Assembly: GCF_003583405.1 (NCBI RefSeq)
Contig: NZ_QXEC01000003.1
Location: 186,001-250,000 of the forward strand
Origin: Micromonospora radicis
GTDB taxonomy: Bacteria > Actinomycetota > Actinomycetes > Mycobacteriales > Micromonosporaceae
Length of the DNA: 64,000 bases
Direction of reading: 5' to 3'
This document shows, piece by piece, positions 38,449 to 47,360 of the stretch; within the stretch, counting starts at the first letter, position 1, and each line of letters begins with the position of its first letter. Position numbers and translations under genes: made by a program. The notes under the pieces were generated by a model. The model saw nothing but the letters and a program-made list of their open reading frames with translations. It did not search any database and was not told the origin of the DNA.

Positions 38449-38551
38449 GGTGCCTCTCTCGGCGCGTCGGGGCGTGTTCGCGATGGCGACGACCACCTCG
38501 GTCTCTTCCACGTCGGCCAGTGTCGCGGAGATGACCACCGCCGTCACCGGC

Positions 38552-39313
38552 TTATCGCGTAGGCGCCCGACCGGATCCCGCCGCGTCGAGGTACTCGGTG
38601 AGCCGGGCGGCTCCGGTGAGCATGGCCCGACCGCGTGCGGTGAGCTGTTCCCGCCACTGGCGCAGCGCCGCGGCGAGCGGTTCGGTACCGCCGGCTTCGC
38701 GTACCCGACGCAGGACGTCGGCGATGTGGTCGAGCCGGTACCCGCCGCGGCGTAGCAGGTGTGCGAGTTCGGCGTCACGGACGTCGTCGGACGAGTAGAC
38801 CCGGTGGCCGGTCGCCGGGGCGCGCACCGGCTGCAGGATGCCAGCCCGTTCCCACTTGCGCAGGGTCGCGGGGCGTACGCCGAGCCGGTGGGCCAGCACG
38901 CTGATCGGTACGGCGTCGGGGCTCTGCGGTCGCGGCGGCGAGGCGGTGAGCACGGCGATCGCCGCCTCGACCGCGTCCAGGGTCTCCCGGTCGCGTTGCC
39001 GCAGCGCATGGCTCTGGTCGAGGGTGCGCAACGCCGCGTCGATCTCACCCCGGTTGACGGCGCGCATGATGTCGCCGCTGGCCGCGTAGCCGTGGCCCGC
39101 GATCAGCGCGAGGTAGGCGCTCAACGCCTTGGCGTGCACCTCGGTGAACCGGCGGTGGCCGGTCGGGCTGCGCTGGGCCGGCGGCAGGACGCCATCTCGT
39201 TCGTAGTTGCGCACGGCCTGCGCGGAGAGGCCGTGCCGGCGCGCGAGGTCGACCGGTCGGCGCACCTTCGGGTGGAGGGTTTCGTGGCTGTCACCGCGCT
39301 GCATCGCCCGCAA
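38552..39313 (-). CDS. MerR-family regulator with two helix-turn-helix domains
   Basis: 253 aa. First MerR-type wing-helix: VDLARRHGLSAQAVRNYERDG near residue 22 (written as LSAQAVRNYERDG) with SPTGHRRFTE. Second: ISVLAHRLGVRPATLRKWERAG near 137 (LGVRPATLRKWERAG) with PATGHRVYSSDDV. Tandem MerR domains in one chain form a small subgroup (TioE-like). It is divergent from the esterase gene, separated by only 35 bp that contain a clean dyad, so it probably controls that gene and itself. An alternative ATG lies three codons downstream. Confidence 0.8.
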   Translation of the reverse strand: MRAMQRGDSHETLHPKVRRPVDLARRHGLSAQAVRNYERDGVLPPAQRSPTGHRRFTEVHAKALSAYLALIAGHGYAASGDIMRAVNRGEIDAALRTLDQSHALRQRDRETLDAVEAAIAVLTASPPRPQSPDAVPISVLAHRLGVRPATLRKWERAGILQPVRAPATGHRVYSSDDVRDAELAHLLRRGGYRLDHIADVLRRVREAGGTEPLAAALRQWREQLTARGRAMLTGAARLTEYLDAAGSGRAPTR

Positions 39314-39315
39314 GT

Positions 39316-39332
39316 TTAAACCGGAGGTTCAA
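39316..39332. promoter_or_regulatory. Dyad operator for the tandem MerR regulator
   Basis: TTAAACC-GGA-GGTTCAA, a 7-3-7 dyad with 6 of 7 pairs, fills most of the 35-bp gap between the divergent merR-like and esterase genes. The AACC/GGTT core is typical of MerR-family sites. Confidence 0.65.
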
Positions 39333-39348
39333 CGATACGGTTGATGGA

Positions 39349-40938
39349 ATGACATCTCCTCTTGACCTGCTTGCCGTGCCGCCGACCCTGCTCGCGCTCG
39401 GTGAGCCGACGCACGGCGAGTCAGCCTTCCGCCAACTCCGCAACGATGCCTTCATGTCGCTGGCCGAGCGGGGCTACCGGTCGATCGCGCTGGAGAGCGA
39501 CCGGGCGGCGGGCCTGACCGTCGACGAGTTCGTGCAGGGCAGTGCCACCGTCACGCTCGACCGCGCACTGGCCGACGGCTTCAGCCACGGGTTCGGCGCC
39601 GCCCCGGCCAACCGCGACCTGCTGCTGCGGATGCGCGAGTGGAACGCCGGCCGGCCGGCTTCCGAGCGCCTGACGTTCCACGGCTTCGACGCCCCGCTGG
39701 AGATCGAGGGCGCACCGAGCCCACGGCGCTACCTGACCAGGGTTTGTGACTTCCTCGACCTCGACCGGTCAGCGGAGATCGACGACCTGGTCGGGGACGA
39801 GGCGCGGTGGAGCGACCCGGCAGCGATCTGGGAGCCCGGCAGGTCGATCGGGCGTACGGCCGACGCCCAGCGCCTGCGGGTGCTCGCCGACGACCTGCTG
39901 ACCGAGCTGTACCTGCAGGCACCTCTCCGACGCGAGGGCTGGCAGAGCGCGTTCGCGCACGCCACGTCCGCCGTCGCGGTGCTGCGCTACCACGCGGCGG
40001 CCGCCGCGCCACTGGCGCAGGAGGTGCGCTTCGCCCGCCTGGCCGGGGTCCGGGACGCCCTGATGGCCGAGAACCTGCTCGCCATCCGGTCGGCCGAGGC
40101 GCATCGCGGACCCACACTGGTCTTCGCGCACAACACGCATCTTCAGCGCCACTCGGCCACGATGACCATGGCCGGGATGGACGTGTCGTGGGCCGGTGCC
40201 GGCGCGATCGTCGCATCGCTGCTGGCCGACCGGTACGCGGTGATCGTCGGTAGCCTCGGGTCGAGCCCCGCACTCGGCATCGAGGCGCCCGCCGCGTCGA
40301 CCTACGAGGGCACCCTCCAGCAGGACGGCATCCTTCCCCGGTACGTCCGCGCATCCGACGTACCGGCGGCCGAGCGGAGAACGCACGACTACCGCTACTT
40401 CCCGCTGGACCGGGCCGCCATCGCCCACGCCGACGTGGTGCTGCACATCCCGACCGGCGTCGACGCGGCCGTGCTCGCCGACCGGGTCCTCGCGCTGCCC
40501 GACGTCGAGCAGACCGTGGCCAGCGAGGCGAACGGGTCGCCCGAGGGCAGCTGGGGCGACCGGTTCTTCCACGTCGGACCGGACCGGCGCCGGCCGTTCG
40601 CCACGATCGTCGAGCACGACGTGCCCGGTTTCGACGAGGCGTCCCAGCTCGACCGCCCCGGCGTCTTCCGGCTCAACCTGGACCTGGGCCGGGCCGAGTT
40701 CGAGAACCTGTTCGGCTTCCCGCCCGAGGCGTTCGAGGAGCACCGGCACGAGTTCGACTTCGCCCGGCTGGACACTCTCGTGCCGCACCCGGGCTACGCG
40801 CGGTACGGCTTCGGCAGCATCGTCATGCCGGGCCCGCAGCTGCTGCCCGAGGTCGACCGGCTCCTCGCCCACGCCCACGCCCGCGCCGTCGACCGCCACC
40901 GGCGCGCCACGCGCCGCGCGTCCGACCCGCGGCACTGA
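39349..40938 (+). CDS. Erythromycin-esterase family protein fused to a DUF6194-like domain
   Basis: 529 aa. Residues ~1-390 match erythromycin esterases: LLALGEPTHGE near 16, SIALESD near 45, HGFDAP near 108, and FAHNTHLQR near 262 give the conserved His and Glu positions. The rest (GSWGDRFFHVG, RRPFATIVEHDVPGFDEASQ, LDRPGVFRLNLDLGR, PHPGYARYGFGS; quoted in parts) matches the DUF6194 group, normally a separate ~150-aa protein. So this is a fusion. The ATG lacks a close ribosome site; GGAGG lies about 22 bp upstream and is part of the operator. Likely macrolide or other ester inactivation, regulated by the MerR protein. Confidence 0.75.
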   Translation: MTSPLDLLAVPPTLLALGEPTHGESAFRQLRNDAFMSLAERGYRSIALESDRAAGLTVDEFVQGSATVTLDRALADGFSHGFGAAPANRDLLLRMREWNAGRPASERLTFHGFDAPLEIEGAPSPRRYLTRVCDFLDLDRSAEIDDLVGDEARWSDPAAIWEPGRSIGRTADAQRLRVLADDLLTELYLQAPLRREGWQSAFAHATSAVAVLRYHAAAAAPLAQEVRFARLAGVRDALMAENLLAIRSAEAHRGPTLVFAHNTHLQRHSATMTMAGMDVSWAGAGAIVASLLADRYAVIVGSLGSSPALGIEAPAASTYEGTLQQDGILPRYVRASDVPAAERRTHDYRYFPLDRAAIAHADVVLHIPTGVDAAVLADRVLALPDVEQTVASEANGSPEGSWGDRFFHVGPDRRRPFATIVEHDVPGFDEASQLDRPGVFRLNLDLGRAEFENLFGFPPEAFEEHRHEFDFARLDTLVPHPGYARYGFGSIVMPGPQLLPEVDRLLAHAHARAVDRHRRATRRASDPRH

Positions 40939-40999
40939 GCCGACGACCGGCCCTACCCGGCCGGCTTGACGCCCCGCGACGACTCGCTGGTTCTCGTGG

Positions 41000-42012
41000 T
41001 CAGGTGGCGGGTAGGCGTACTTCGAACCGGCAGCCGCGTTCGGTGTTGCGGACGTCCACCCGGCCGCCGTGCGCCTCGACGAGGCCGCGCACGATGGCCA
41101 GGCCGAGTCCGCCGCCCGCGCCTGATCCGGCCACTGCCGGTGTGCGGGCGCGTTCTCCTCGGAACGCGACGTCGAAGACCCGGTCCAGATCCTCCCCCGG
41201 GATGCCGCCGCAGGTGTCGGAGACGGCCAGCCACACGTCGTCGGAGTCATGGCCGGCGGCGATGTGCACGCTGCCGTCCTCCGGCGTGTAACGGACGGAG
41301 TTGATCAGCAGGTTGCTGACGATCCGGGCGAGTTCACGTTCGCCGGCCCGGACGTGCGGCCAGCCGCTGTCCGCGGCCACCAGGTGGATGCGGCGGCGGG
41401 CGGCCAGGGGTGCGACGCCGGCGATCGCGTCGGACACCACGTCGCGTAGCGGCACGGTGGTGGGTACCAGCCGCAGCGCACCGGCGTTGATGCGGGACAG
41501 CTCGAACAGGTCGTCGACGAGTCGGGTCATGCGGTCGGTCTCCACCCGGATGCGCCGGTGGTATTCGTCGACGACGGCCGGGTCGTGGATGATGCGGTCC
41601 TCGAGCGCCTCGGCCATGGCCCGCAGCCCGGCGAGGGGAGTGCGCAGGTCGTGTGACACCCAGGCCACGAGTTCCCGCCGGCTGGCCTCCAGCCGGCGTT
41701 CGCGGTCCCAGGCGGTCTGGGCCCAGACCGCGGAGGCGGCCAGCCGGCTGCCGAAGACGGCACCGACGGCGAGGCTGATCACCGCGGAGGCGCTGACGGT
41801 GATCAGGACGACCCACAGGTCGTGCGCGGACAGGAACATGGCCTGCGCGACCGTGGCGACGCCGGCGACCACGGCCAGTACGGTGACCACGAGCAGGATC
41901 AGGATGTGGGCGAGGATCGATCGGCCACGCAGCAGCCGCAGCGCGGCGGCGCCGGCCAGCCCGACGACACCGCCGGCGGCCAGGGCGTAGAGCCCGATGA
42001 GCAGCGTGTCGC

Positions 42013-42016
<4 letters not shown>
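41000..42016 (-). CDS. Sensor histidine kinase
   Basis: 338 aa. Two hydrophobic stretches in the first ~100 residues (LLIGLYALAAGGVVGLAGAA and a longer Leu/Val-rich segment) anchor it in the membrane with almost no extracellular loop. H-box SHDLRTPLAGL near residue 135, N-box SNLLINSVRYTPEDG near 240, then DTCGGIP and GLGLAIVRGLVEAHGG for ATP. The N-box and G-box are complete. The GTG start overlaps the response regulator stop, so the pair is coupled. The signal is unknown; small intramembrane sensors often detect cell-envelope stress. Confidence 0.9.
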
Positions 42017-42723
<707 letters not shown>

Positions 42724-42847
42724 CCTGAGCACGCTATCCACTGGCAGATCACGAGCGCGTCCGGGAGGATCTTTCGGATCCCTTACGATCTGCCGCGCGC
42801 CATTCGTCGGGTGGCCGTGGGCCGCGCAGATGCCCTGGAGGGCCAGG

Positions 42848-43510
42848 TCACGAGCGGCGTCCGCCGGAGTGCCGGGCCGCTGACGTGTCCCGCTGGCGCC
42901 ACGTCTCGGCGAACAAGGCGTACGTGTAGCCGTCCACCCAGCCCAGCTCGGCGTGCCAGGAGTCGCCGACGCCGTGCTGTTCCCGACGCATGCCGATCTT
43001 CTCCAGGAGTCGCACGGATGCCAGGTTGTCGGCGAAGCAGCCGGCGGTGACCCGTCGCACGCCCAAGCGGTCGAACGAGTACGCCACCATCGCGGTGACC
43101 GCCTCGGTCGCGTAGCCCTGGCCGCCGTACGCCGGGTCGAAGATGTAGCCGAGTTGGGCTTCCGTCCGGGCCGGCATCCCGGGTTGCCCCATGCCGTCGA
43201 CGAGGTCGAGCGAGACCGTGCCGATCACCACGCCGTCGAGGACCACCGCCACGCTGTGATCGTCGGGGTCCGCCGCCGACCGCCGCCAGGCCGCCCGGTA
43301 GGACACCGGGTCGACCTCGGTACGCAGGAGCCAGCGGGTGACCTCCGGCAGGTTGCGGTACTCCAGGATGCGGTCCACGTCCTCGTCGCGCACGGGACGG
43401 AGCTCAAGGCGTTCGGTGCGCAGGTTCGTAATCCCCACGCGGTGGGACGGTAGCCACTCGTACCACCGCGACACATCCGAATTAGCAGCCGACCGCTCGC
43501 GGCGCGCCAC
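42848..43510 (-). CDS. GNAT N-acetyltransferase
   Basis: 220 aa or shorter. TERLELRPVRDEDVDRIL near residue 32 opens the GNAT fold, YIFDPAYGGQGYATEAVTAM near 122 binds acetyl-CoA, and NLASVRLLEKIGMRRE near 162 closes it. Similar in type to the protein at 37849. The start is uncertain: the GTG at 43510 has no clear ribosome site, and a GTG at 43438 just before GITNLRTERL is an alternative. Confidence 0.75.
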   Translation of the reverse strand: MARRERSAANSDVSRWYEWLPSHRVGITNLRTERLELRPVRDEDVDRILEYRNLPEVTRWLLRTEVDPVSYRAAWRRSAADPDDHSVAVVLDGVVIGTVSLDLVDGMGQPGMPARTEAQLGYIFDPAYGGQGYATEAVTAMVAYSFDRLGVRRVTAGCFADNLASVRLLEKIGMRREQHGVGDSWHAELGWVDGYTYALFAETWRQRDTSAARHSGGRRS

Positions 43511-43516
43511 GGGCGG

Positions 43517-43684
43517 CTACTCGATCGGTACGACCCGGAAGTCGGTGACGAAGCTGGCGACGCGCCCGTCCGAGGTGCGGCCCACGTAGGTGGCGTACCC
43601 GCCGTCACCCCAACCGGATCCGACCACGTACACGTTGGCTCCGGTCCGCTCCTCGACCTCGACGGCCCGTGCGACCGGGCCGGC
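43517..43684 (-). pseudogene. C-terminal remnant of a DUF4241 protein
   Basis: Reading leftward to a TAG stop at 43517, the frame gives EERTGANVYVVGSGWGD, GGYATYVGRTSDG and FVTDFRVVPIE, which match the end of DUF4241 proteins. Nothing upstream in this or other frames supplies the rest, so about three quarters of the gene is missing. Confidence 0.6.
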
Positions 43685-43879
43685 ACCACCTACGGCACGT
43701 CACGCCCGCTGCCCACGCGCGAGCCGTCCGCCTGACGCCGCGGCATCTGACGCAGTCCGTACCGCCCTCGTCGATGCGGTGGTCCGACGCCGTGCCGGCC
43801 CGGCCGGTCAGAGTTCGGGTCGGCTGTCATCCGCAGCCGAGCCGGGCAGCTCTCGATGAGAACGGCCCTCGCGCCGCGC

Positions 43880-43925
43880 GTCAGTGCCGCCACGTCACCG
43901 CCACGTGTGACGCGGCGGCACTGAC
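43880..43925. promoter_or_regulatory. Very strong 19-bp hairpin upstream of merR-like gene
   Basis: Arms 43880-43898 and 43907-43925 pair with one A-C mismatch around an 8-nt loop. It sits about 64 bp before the MerR start, in a 300-bp stretch (43685-43988) that has no other feature. No T tract follows. It could be a terminator of transcription across the DUF4241 remnant or an operator. Confidence 0.55.
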
Positions 43926-43988
43926 TGCCCGTCCGAGGCGTCGGTAGCCTGAATCTCACGCAGAATCAGCTAGCGACGGGGGGTAGTG

Positions 43989-44369
43989 ATGACCGCCACC
44001 ATCCGGATCGGCGAACTCGCCGCCCGCACCGGGGTCAGCGTGCGATCGTTGCGCTACTACGAGGAGCAGGGGTTGCTGACCAGCCTGCGCAGTCCGAGCG
44101 GTCACCGCCGCTACGCAGAGGATCAGGTCGAGCGGATCCGCCTCATTCAGCGACTGTTCTCCGCCGGTCTGAGTAGTCGGACGATCGTGGACCTGCTGCC
44201 CTGTATCGATTCCCCGGCCGAGGAGACCTCGGCGGCGGCGCTGGAGCGCATGCGCCAGGAGCGCGACCGGCTCGATCGGCACATCGAGGACCTGATCCGC
44301 ACCCGGGCGGAGCTCGACGACCTGATCGCCGCCAACCGCGCCCACCAAAGGCAACTCGCCCGCGCGTGA
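43989..44369 (+). CDS. MerR-family regulator
   Basis: 126 aa. Helix-turn-helix IGELAARTGVSVRSLRYYEEQG near residue 6 (core VSVRSLRYYEEQG), wing SPSGHRRY, then a coiled coil from ~78. Cys near 65 (LLPCIDSP) is the only one and does not form a metal-binding set. Start at ATG preceded by GGGGGG; a GTG lies one codon earlier. Directly upstream of the old yellow enzyme gene, whose promoter has a MerR-like long spacer, so it probably activates that gene in response to an electrophile. Confidence 0.85.
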   Translation: MTATIRIGELAARTGVSVRSLRYYEEQGLLTSLRSPSGHRRYAEDQVERIRLIQRLFSAGLSSRTIVDLLPCIDSPAEETSAAALERMRQERDRLDRHIEDLIRTRAELDDLIAANRAHQRQLARA

Positions 44370-44410
44370 GCCGGGCCACAGGCATCTCGCCCGCGCGTGA
44401 GCCGGGCCAC
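44350..44410. repeat. 31-bp tandem duplication at the merR 3' end
   Basis: A 30-base unit (44350-44379) recurs at 44381-44410 with one mismatch, period 31. The first copy covers the last codons and stop of the merR-like gene, so the second is a non-coding echo of the gene end. Confidence 0.8.
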
Positions 44411-44498
44411 GCCCCGGGCCACACCTGCACGCCTTGGTCGCGGACTCCGCCGGCCGCAACGCCGGAGGGTGAGCCGCGCCACCTGATCGACGCCGAAC

Positions 44499-44529
44499 TT
44501 GCATCTCACATCAATGTCAGATTTTACGG
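44499..44529 (+). promoter_or_regulatory. MerR-type promoter with dyad in a 19-bp spacer
   Basis: TTGCAT at 44499-44504 serves as a -35 box and TTACGG at 44524-44529 as a weak -10 box, 19 bp apart. The spacer holds CTCACAT-CA-ATGTCAG (44505-44520), a dyad with 6 of 7 pairs. Overlong spacers with a central dyad are typical of MerR-activated promoters. It would drive the gene starting at 44537. Confidence 0.6.
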
Positions 44530-44536
44530 TGACCTC

Positions 44537-45631
44537 ATGACATCACTCTTCGACACAGTTGCCCTCGGCAGGCTCCAACTACCCAACCGGATCGTGATGG
44601 CCCCGATGACGCGGGTGCGATCCGACCGTGAAGGGCTCGCCACCCCCGCCATGGCCACGTACTACACGCAGCGCGCCACCGCCGGCCTGATCGTCACCGA
44701 GGGGATCCAGCCCAGCCTGGTCGGGCAGTCCAATCCGCGTACACCAGGGCTGTACACCACGAAGCAGGTCGGCTCCTGGCGGCACGTCACCTCTGCGGTG
44801 CACACCAACGGGGGCCGGATCTTCGCCCAGCTCATGCATGCCGGACGGATCAGCCACCCGGACACGACCGGACACCAACCGGTCGCGCCCTCCGCGGTCG
44901 CCGCACACGGGGCGTACGTCTTCACCCCCACCGGGCCACAGCTCGCGCCCACGCCACGGGCGCTGGCGACCGACGAGGTGCCGGGTGAGGTGGCGTCCTT
45001 CGCGGCAGCGGCACGGGGCGCCGTCGAGGCCGGCTTCGACGGCGTGGAACTGCACGGCGCGAACGGTTACCTGATCGCCCAGTTCCTCTCCGGCAACGCC
45101 AACCTCCGCACCGACCGCTACGGGGGATCCGCCTCCGGGCGCATCCGGTTCGCCGTGGAGGCGGTCGCGGCGACCATCGACGCGATCGGCGCGGACCGCG
45201 TCGGGATCCGCCTGTCCCCCGGCGCGGGCATCTGGGACGCCATCGACATCGACATTCCCGAGGTGTACGGCGCGCTGGTCGCCGAACTCGTTCCGCTCGG
45301 TCCGGCATACCTGCACCTGACCGGCACCGACGACGAGATCCTGCGCCAGTTGCGCCGGGCGTGGCCCGGCACGCTCATCGTCAACCCGTCGACCCCGAGC
45401 AGCCCCGTACCGGCGACCCGCGACGCCGCCGAGCGCTGGCTGACGCGCGGCGCGGACCTGGTGTCGTTCGGCCGCGCCTACCTCGCCAACCCCGACCTCG
45501 TCGAACGGTTCCGGTCGGCCCTTCCGCTCGCGGTCGCCGACCCGGACACCTACTACACCGGCGGTGACGACGGCTACCTCACCTATCCGACGTACGACCA
45601 ACCACGCCTGACCACGGAGACCTCCGTCTGA
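44537..45631 (+). CDS. Old yellow enzyme family NADH:flavin oxidoreductase
   Basis: 364 aa FMN ene-reductase. LPNRIVMAPMTRVRS near residue 15 (FMN-binding and Thr at position ~24), FAQLMHAGRISHP near 98, and the substrate pair ELHGANGYLIAQFLSGN near 172, where the usual HxxN is HGAN. GGSASGR near 196 and VSFGRAYLANPD near 312 complete the barrel. Reduces activated C=C bonds in electrophiles. The longer open frame upstream is rejected because it covers the promoter. The start lies only 7 bp after the -10 box, so the transcript may be leaderless or nearly so. Confidence 0.85.
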   Translation: MTSLFDTVALGRLQLPNRIVMAPMTRVRSDREGLATPAMATYYTQRATAGLIVTEGIQPSLVGQSNPRTPGLYTTKQVGSWRHVTSAVHTNGGRIFAQLMHAGRISHPDTTGHQPVAPSAVAAHGAYVFTPTGPQLAPTPRALATDEVPGEVASFAAAARGAVEAGFDGVELHGANGYLIAQFLSGNANLRTDRYGGSASGRIRFAVEAVAATIDAIGADRVGIRLSPGAGIWDAIDIDIPEVYGALVAELVPLGPAYLHLTGTDDEILRQLRRAWPGTLIVNPSTPSSPVPATRDAAERWLTRGADLVSFGRAYLANPDLVERFRSALPLAVADPDTYYTGGDDGYLTYPTYDQPRLTTETSV

Positions 45632-45659
45632 CGCGGCACCCACACGAAAGAAGGCCCTC

Positions 45660-46730
45660 GTGACGTCCCCGCTTTCCTCGCCGAACGCCGAAAGCAAGCC
45701 CACCGGCCCCCGGCGACGCCGCCGCTGGCTCCCGATCGCCGCCGGCGTCCTCGCCACCCTCGTGGCCGTCGCCGGCCTCGGCATCGGCGCTCTCCAACTC
45801 GGCCTGCCGTGGCAACTCGGCGAGGGCGACCGCAACCACGTCTACGAAGGCGACGCCGGTTCGCAGCGCTACCAGGTCCATCTCCCGCCCCGATACGACG
45901 AGACGGTCCGGCTACCGGTCGTCATGGCCATCCACGGCTGCGGCATGACCGGCTACGGATGGAACTCGATGAAGGCCACGACACAGTTCAACCGCCTCGC
46001 CGACCGGGAAGGCTTCATCGTCGTCTATCCCACGCAACTGATCTCCCGCAACGTGATCGCCTGCTGGAACTCGGCCGATCCACGGCATCAGCAACGGCGC
46101 GCGGGTGAGCCCGCACTGCTCGCCGGGGTCGCCCGCCAGGTGGTCGAGAAGTACCACGCGGATCCCGCACAGGTGCACGTTGCCGGCGCCTCGTCCGGGG
46201 CGGGAACCGCCGTCATCCTCGCCGCGACCTACCCCGACGTCTTCGCCACCGCGACCTCGGTCGCCGGCGGCGAGTACGGGCTCAACCAGGTCGATCCGGA
46301 CAACCCGGACGCCACGCCGCCGTTGGAGACGGCACGTCAGGCCTGGGCGCAGATGGGCGAGCGGGCCCGGCGGGTGCCGCTGCTGGTGGTTCAGGGCGAG
46401 CAGGACGACGTGGTGCCGACCCTGGTCGCCACCCGGCTCGTCGCCCAGTGGACCGCGGTGGGCGATCTCGTCGACGACGGGCTGCCCAACGACAGCCTCG
46501 GCCTTACCGAGAAGACCGTATCCGTGCCGGCCGCCGCGGGCCGGCACGCGTACGCCCATTCGACGGTCACCGCCGCGGACGGCTCGTCGATCGTCGAGTC
46601 GTACGTCGTGCAGGACATGGGGCACGCCTGGCCGGGCCCGGACGGCGACGGCCGCTACACCGACCACGCCGGCCCCGACGCCACCGCGCTCGTGTGGGAG
46701 TTCGCCAAACGTCATCCGATGCCGCAATGA
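45660..46730 (+). CDS. Membrane-anchored PHB-depolymerase-family esterase
   Basis: 356 aa. An Arg-rich start followed by a hydrophobic segment (WLPIAAGVLATLVAVAGLG, residues ~21-39) acts as a membrane anchor or signal. The alpha/beta hydrolase part has VMAIHGCGMTG near 85 for the oxyanion hole, nucleophile Ser in VAGASSGAG near 180, and a late His in QDMGHAWPG near 325. This is the LpqC/feruloyl-esterase-like group acting outside the cell on polyester or acyl esters. GTG start with AAGAAGG upstream. Confidence 0.8.
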   Translation: MTSPLSSPNAESKPTGPRRRRRWLPIAAGVLATLVAVAGLGIGALQLGLPWQLGEGDRNHVYEGDAGSQRYQVHLPPRYDETVRLPVVMAIHGCGMTGYGWNSMKATTQFNRLADREGFIVVYPTQLISRNVIACWNSADPRHQQRRAGEPALLAGVARQVVEKYHADPAQVHVAGASSGAGTAVILAATYPDVFATATSVAGGEYGLNQVDPDNPDATPPLETARQAWAQMGERARRVPLLVVQGEQDDVVPTLVATRLVAQWTAVGDLVDDGLPNDSLGLTEKTVSVPAAAGRHAYAHSTVTAADGSSIVESYVVQDMGHAWPGPDGDGRYTDHAGPDATALVWEFAKRHPMPQ

Positions 46731-46832
46731 CGTCGGGCGGGGCAGCGGAAGGGGATTCATGTTGGCTAGTGTCTGCGTCGCTACAACTTGTGCAGGACGT
46801 CACCATTCCTCGCAGCGGATCGGAAGGACGGC

Positions 46833-47096
46833 ATGGCCAGCATCGAGCAAGTCAAGGCCGAACTTGCCCAGGCAGCCGAGCAGTGCAACGCGACGACGAA
46901 CCAGATCCGAGCCGCCATCGAGGGCACCGAACAGGTAATCTCCCGGCTTCGTGCGGTCGCCGCCGGCACCGGGCATCCCGCGATCTCGGAGGCGATCAGC
47001 CGGGCCGAGCAGAGCAAGCAGCGGCTCGTCGAGGACGCCACCGTCCTCCAGGGCAGCACCCAGGCGGCCCGCCAGTACATCAGCATCCTTGGCTGA
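46833..47096 (+). CDS. Small helical protein (DUF6244-like), operon gene 1
   Basis: 87 aa, predicted as two long helices: SIEQVKAELAQAAEQC and SEAISRAEQSKQRLVEDA, ending in AARQYISILG. Resembles the DUF6244 proteins common in Micromonosporaceae, from memory. No signal peptide or catalytic motif. Helical hairpin size recalls WXG100 proteins, but there is no WxG turn. First of four tightly spaced genes. GGAAGGA precedes the ATG. Confidence 0.7.
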   Translation: MASIEQVKAELAQAAEQCNATTNQIRAAIEGTEQVISRLRAVAAGTGHPAISEAISRAEQSKQRLVEDATVLQGSTQAARQYISILG

Positions 47097-47099
47097 CCG

Positions 47100-47360
47100 G
47101 TGAGCATCGGCGAGGTCAAGGCAGCTCTCGGCGAAGCACACCGCCTCCTCGACCAAGGCAGAACCACGATCGAGGGGGTGGGTACGGCCCTGGATGAGGT
47201 CTCCGCGCTCGTGCTCGCCACCCTGCACGACAGTCAACGGTCCGAGGCAGCGCAGGCCCGCAAGGCCATCGCCGATGCCATACGCGAGGTGAAGCTGGTT
47301 CTACGGGCCGCTGTGGCCGCGCAGGAGAACGGCGACGCGTATCGAAAGGTGCTGGGATGA
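47100..47360 (+). CDS. Small helical protein, operon gene 2
   Basis: 86 aa, helical throughout with no recognised family: VKAALGEAHRLLDQG, then ALDEVSALVLATLHD and AIREVKLVLRAAVAAQ. The GTG start is 3 bp after the previous stop and the stop overlaps the next gene (ATGA), so translation is coupled. Similar in size and character to gene 1, possibly a distant duplicate or hetero-partner. Confidence 0.65.
   Translation: MSIGEVKAALGEAHRLLDQGRTTIEGVGTALDEVSALVLATLHDSQRSEAAQARKAIADAIREVKLVLRAAVAAQENGDAYRKVLG

Noticed and set aside
46833..47360. WXG100 (ESX) secretion substrates
   Set aside because: The size and helical hairpins fit, but no WxG turn or YxxxD/E tail signal is present and no ESX ATPase is nearby.
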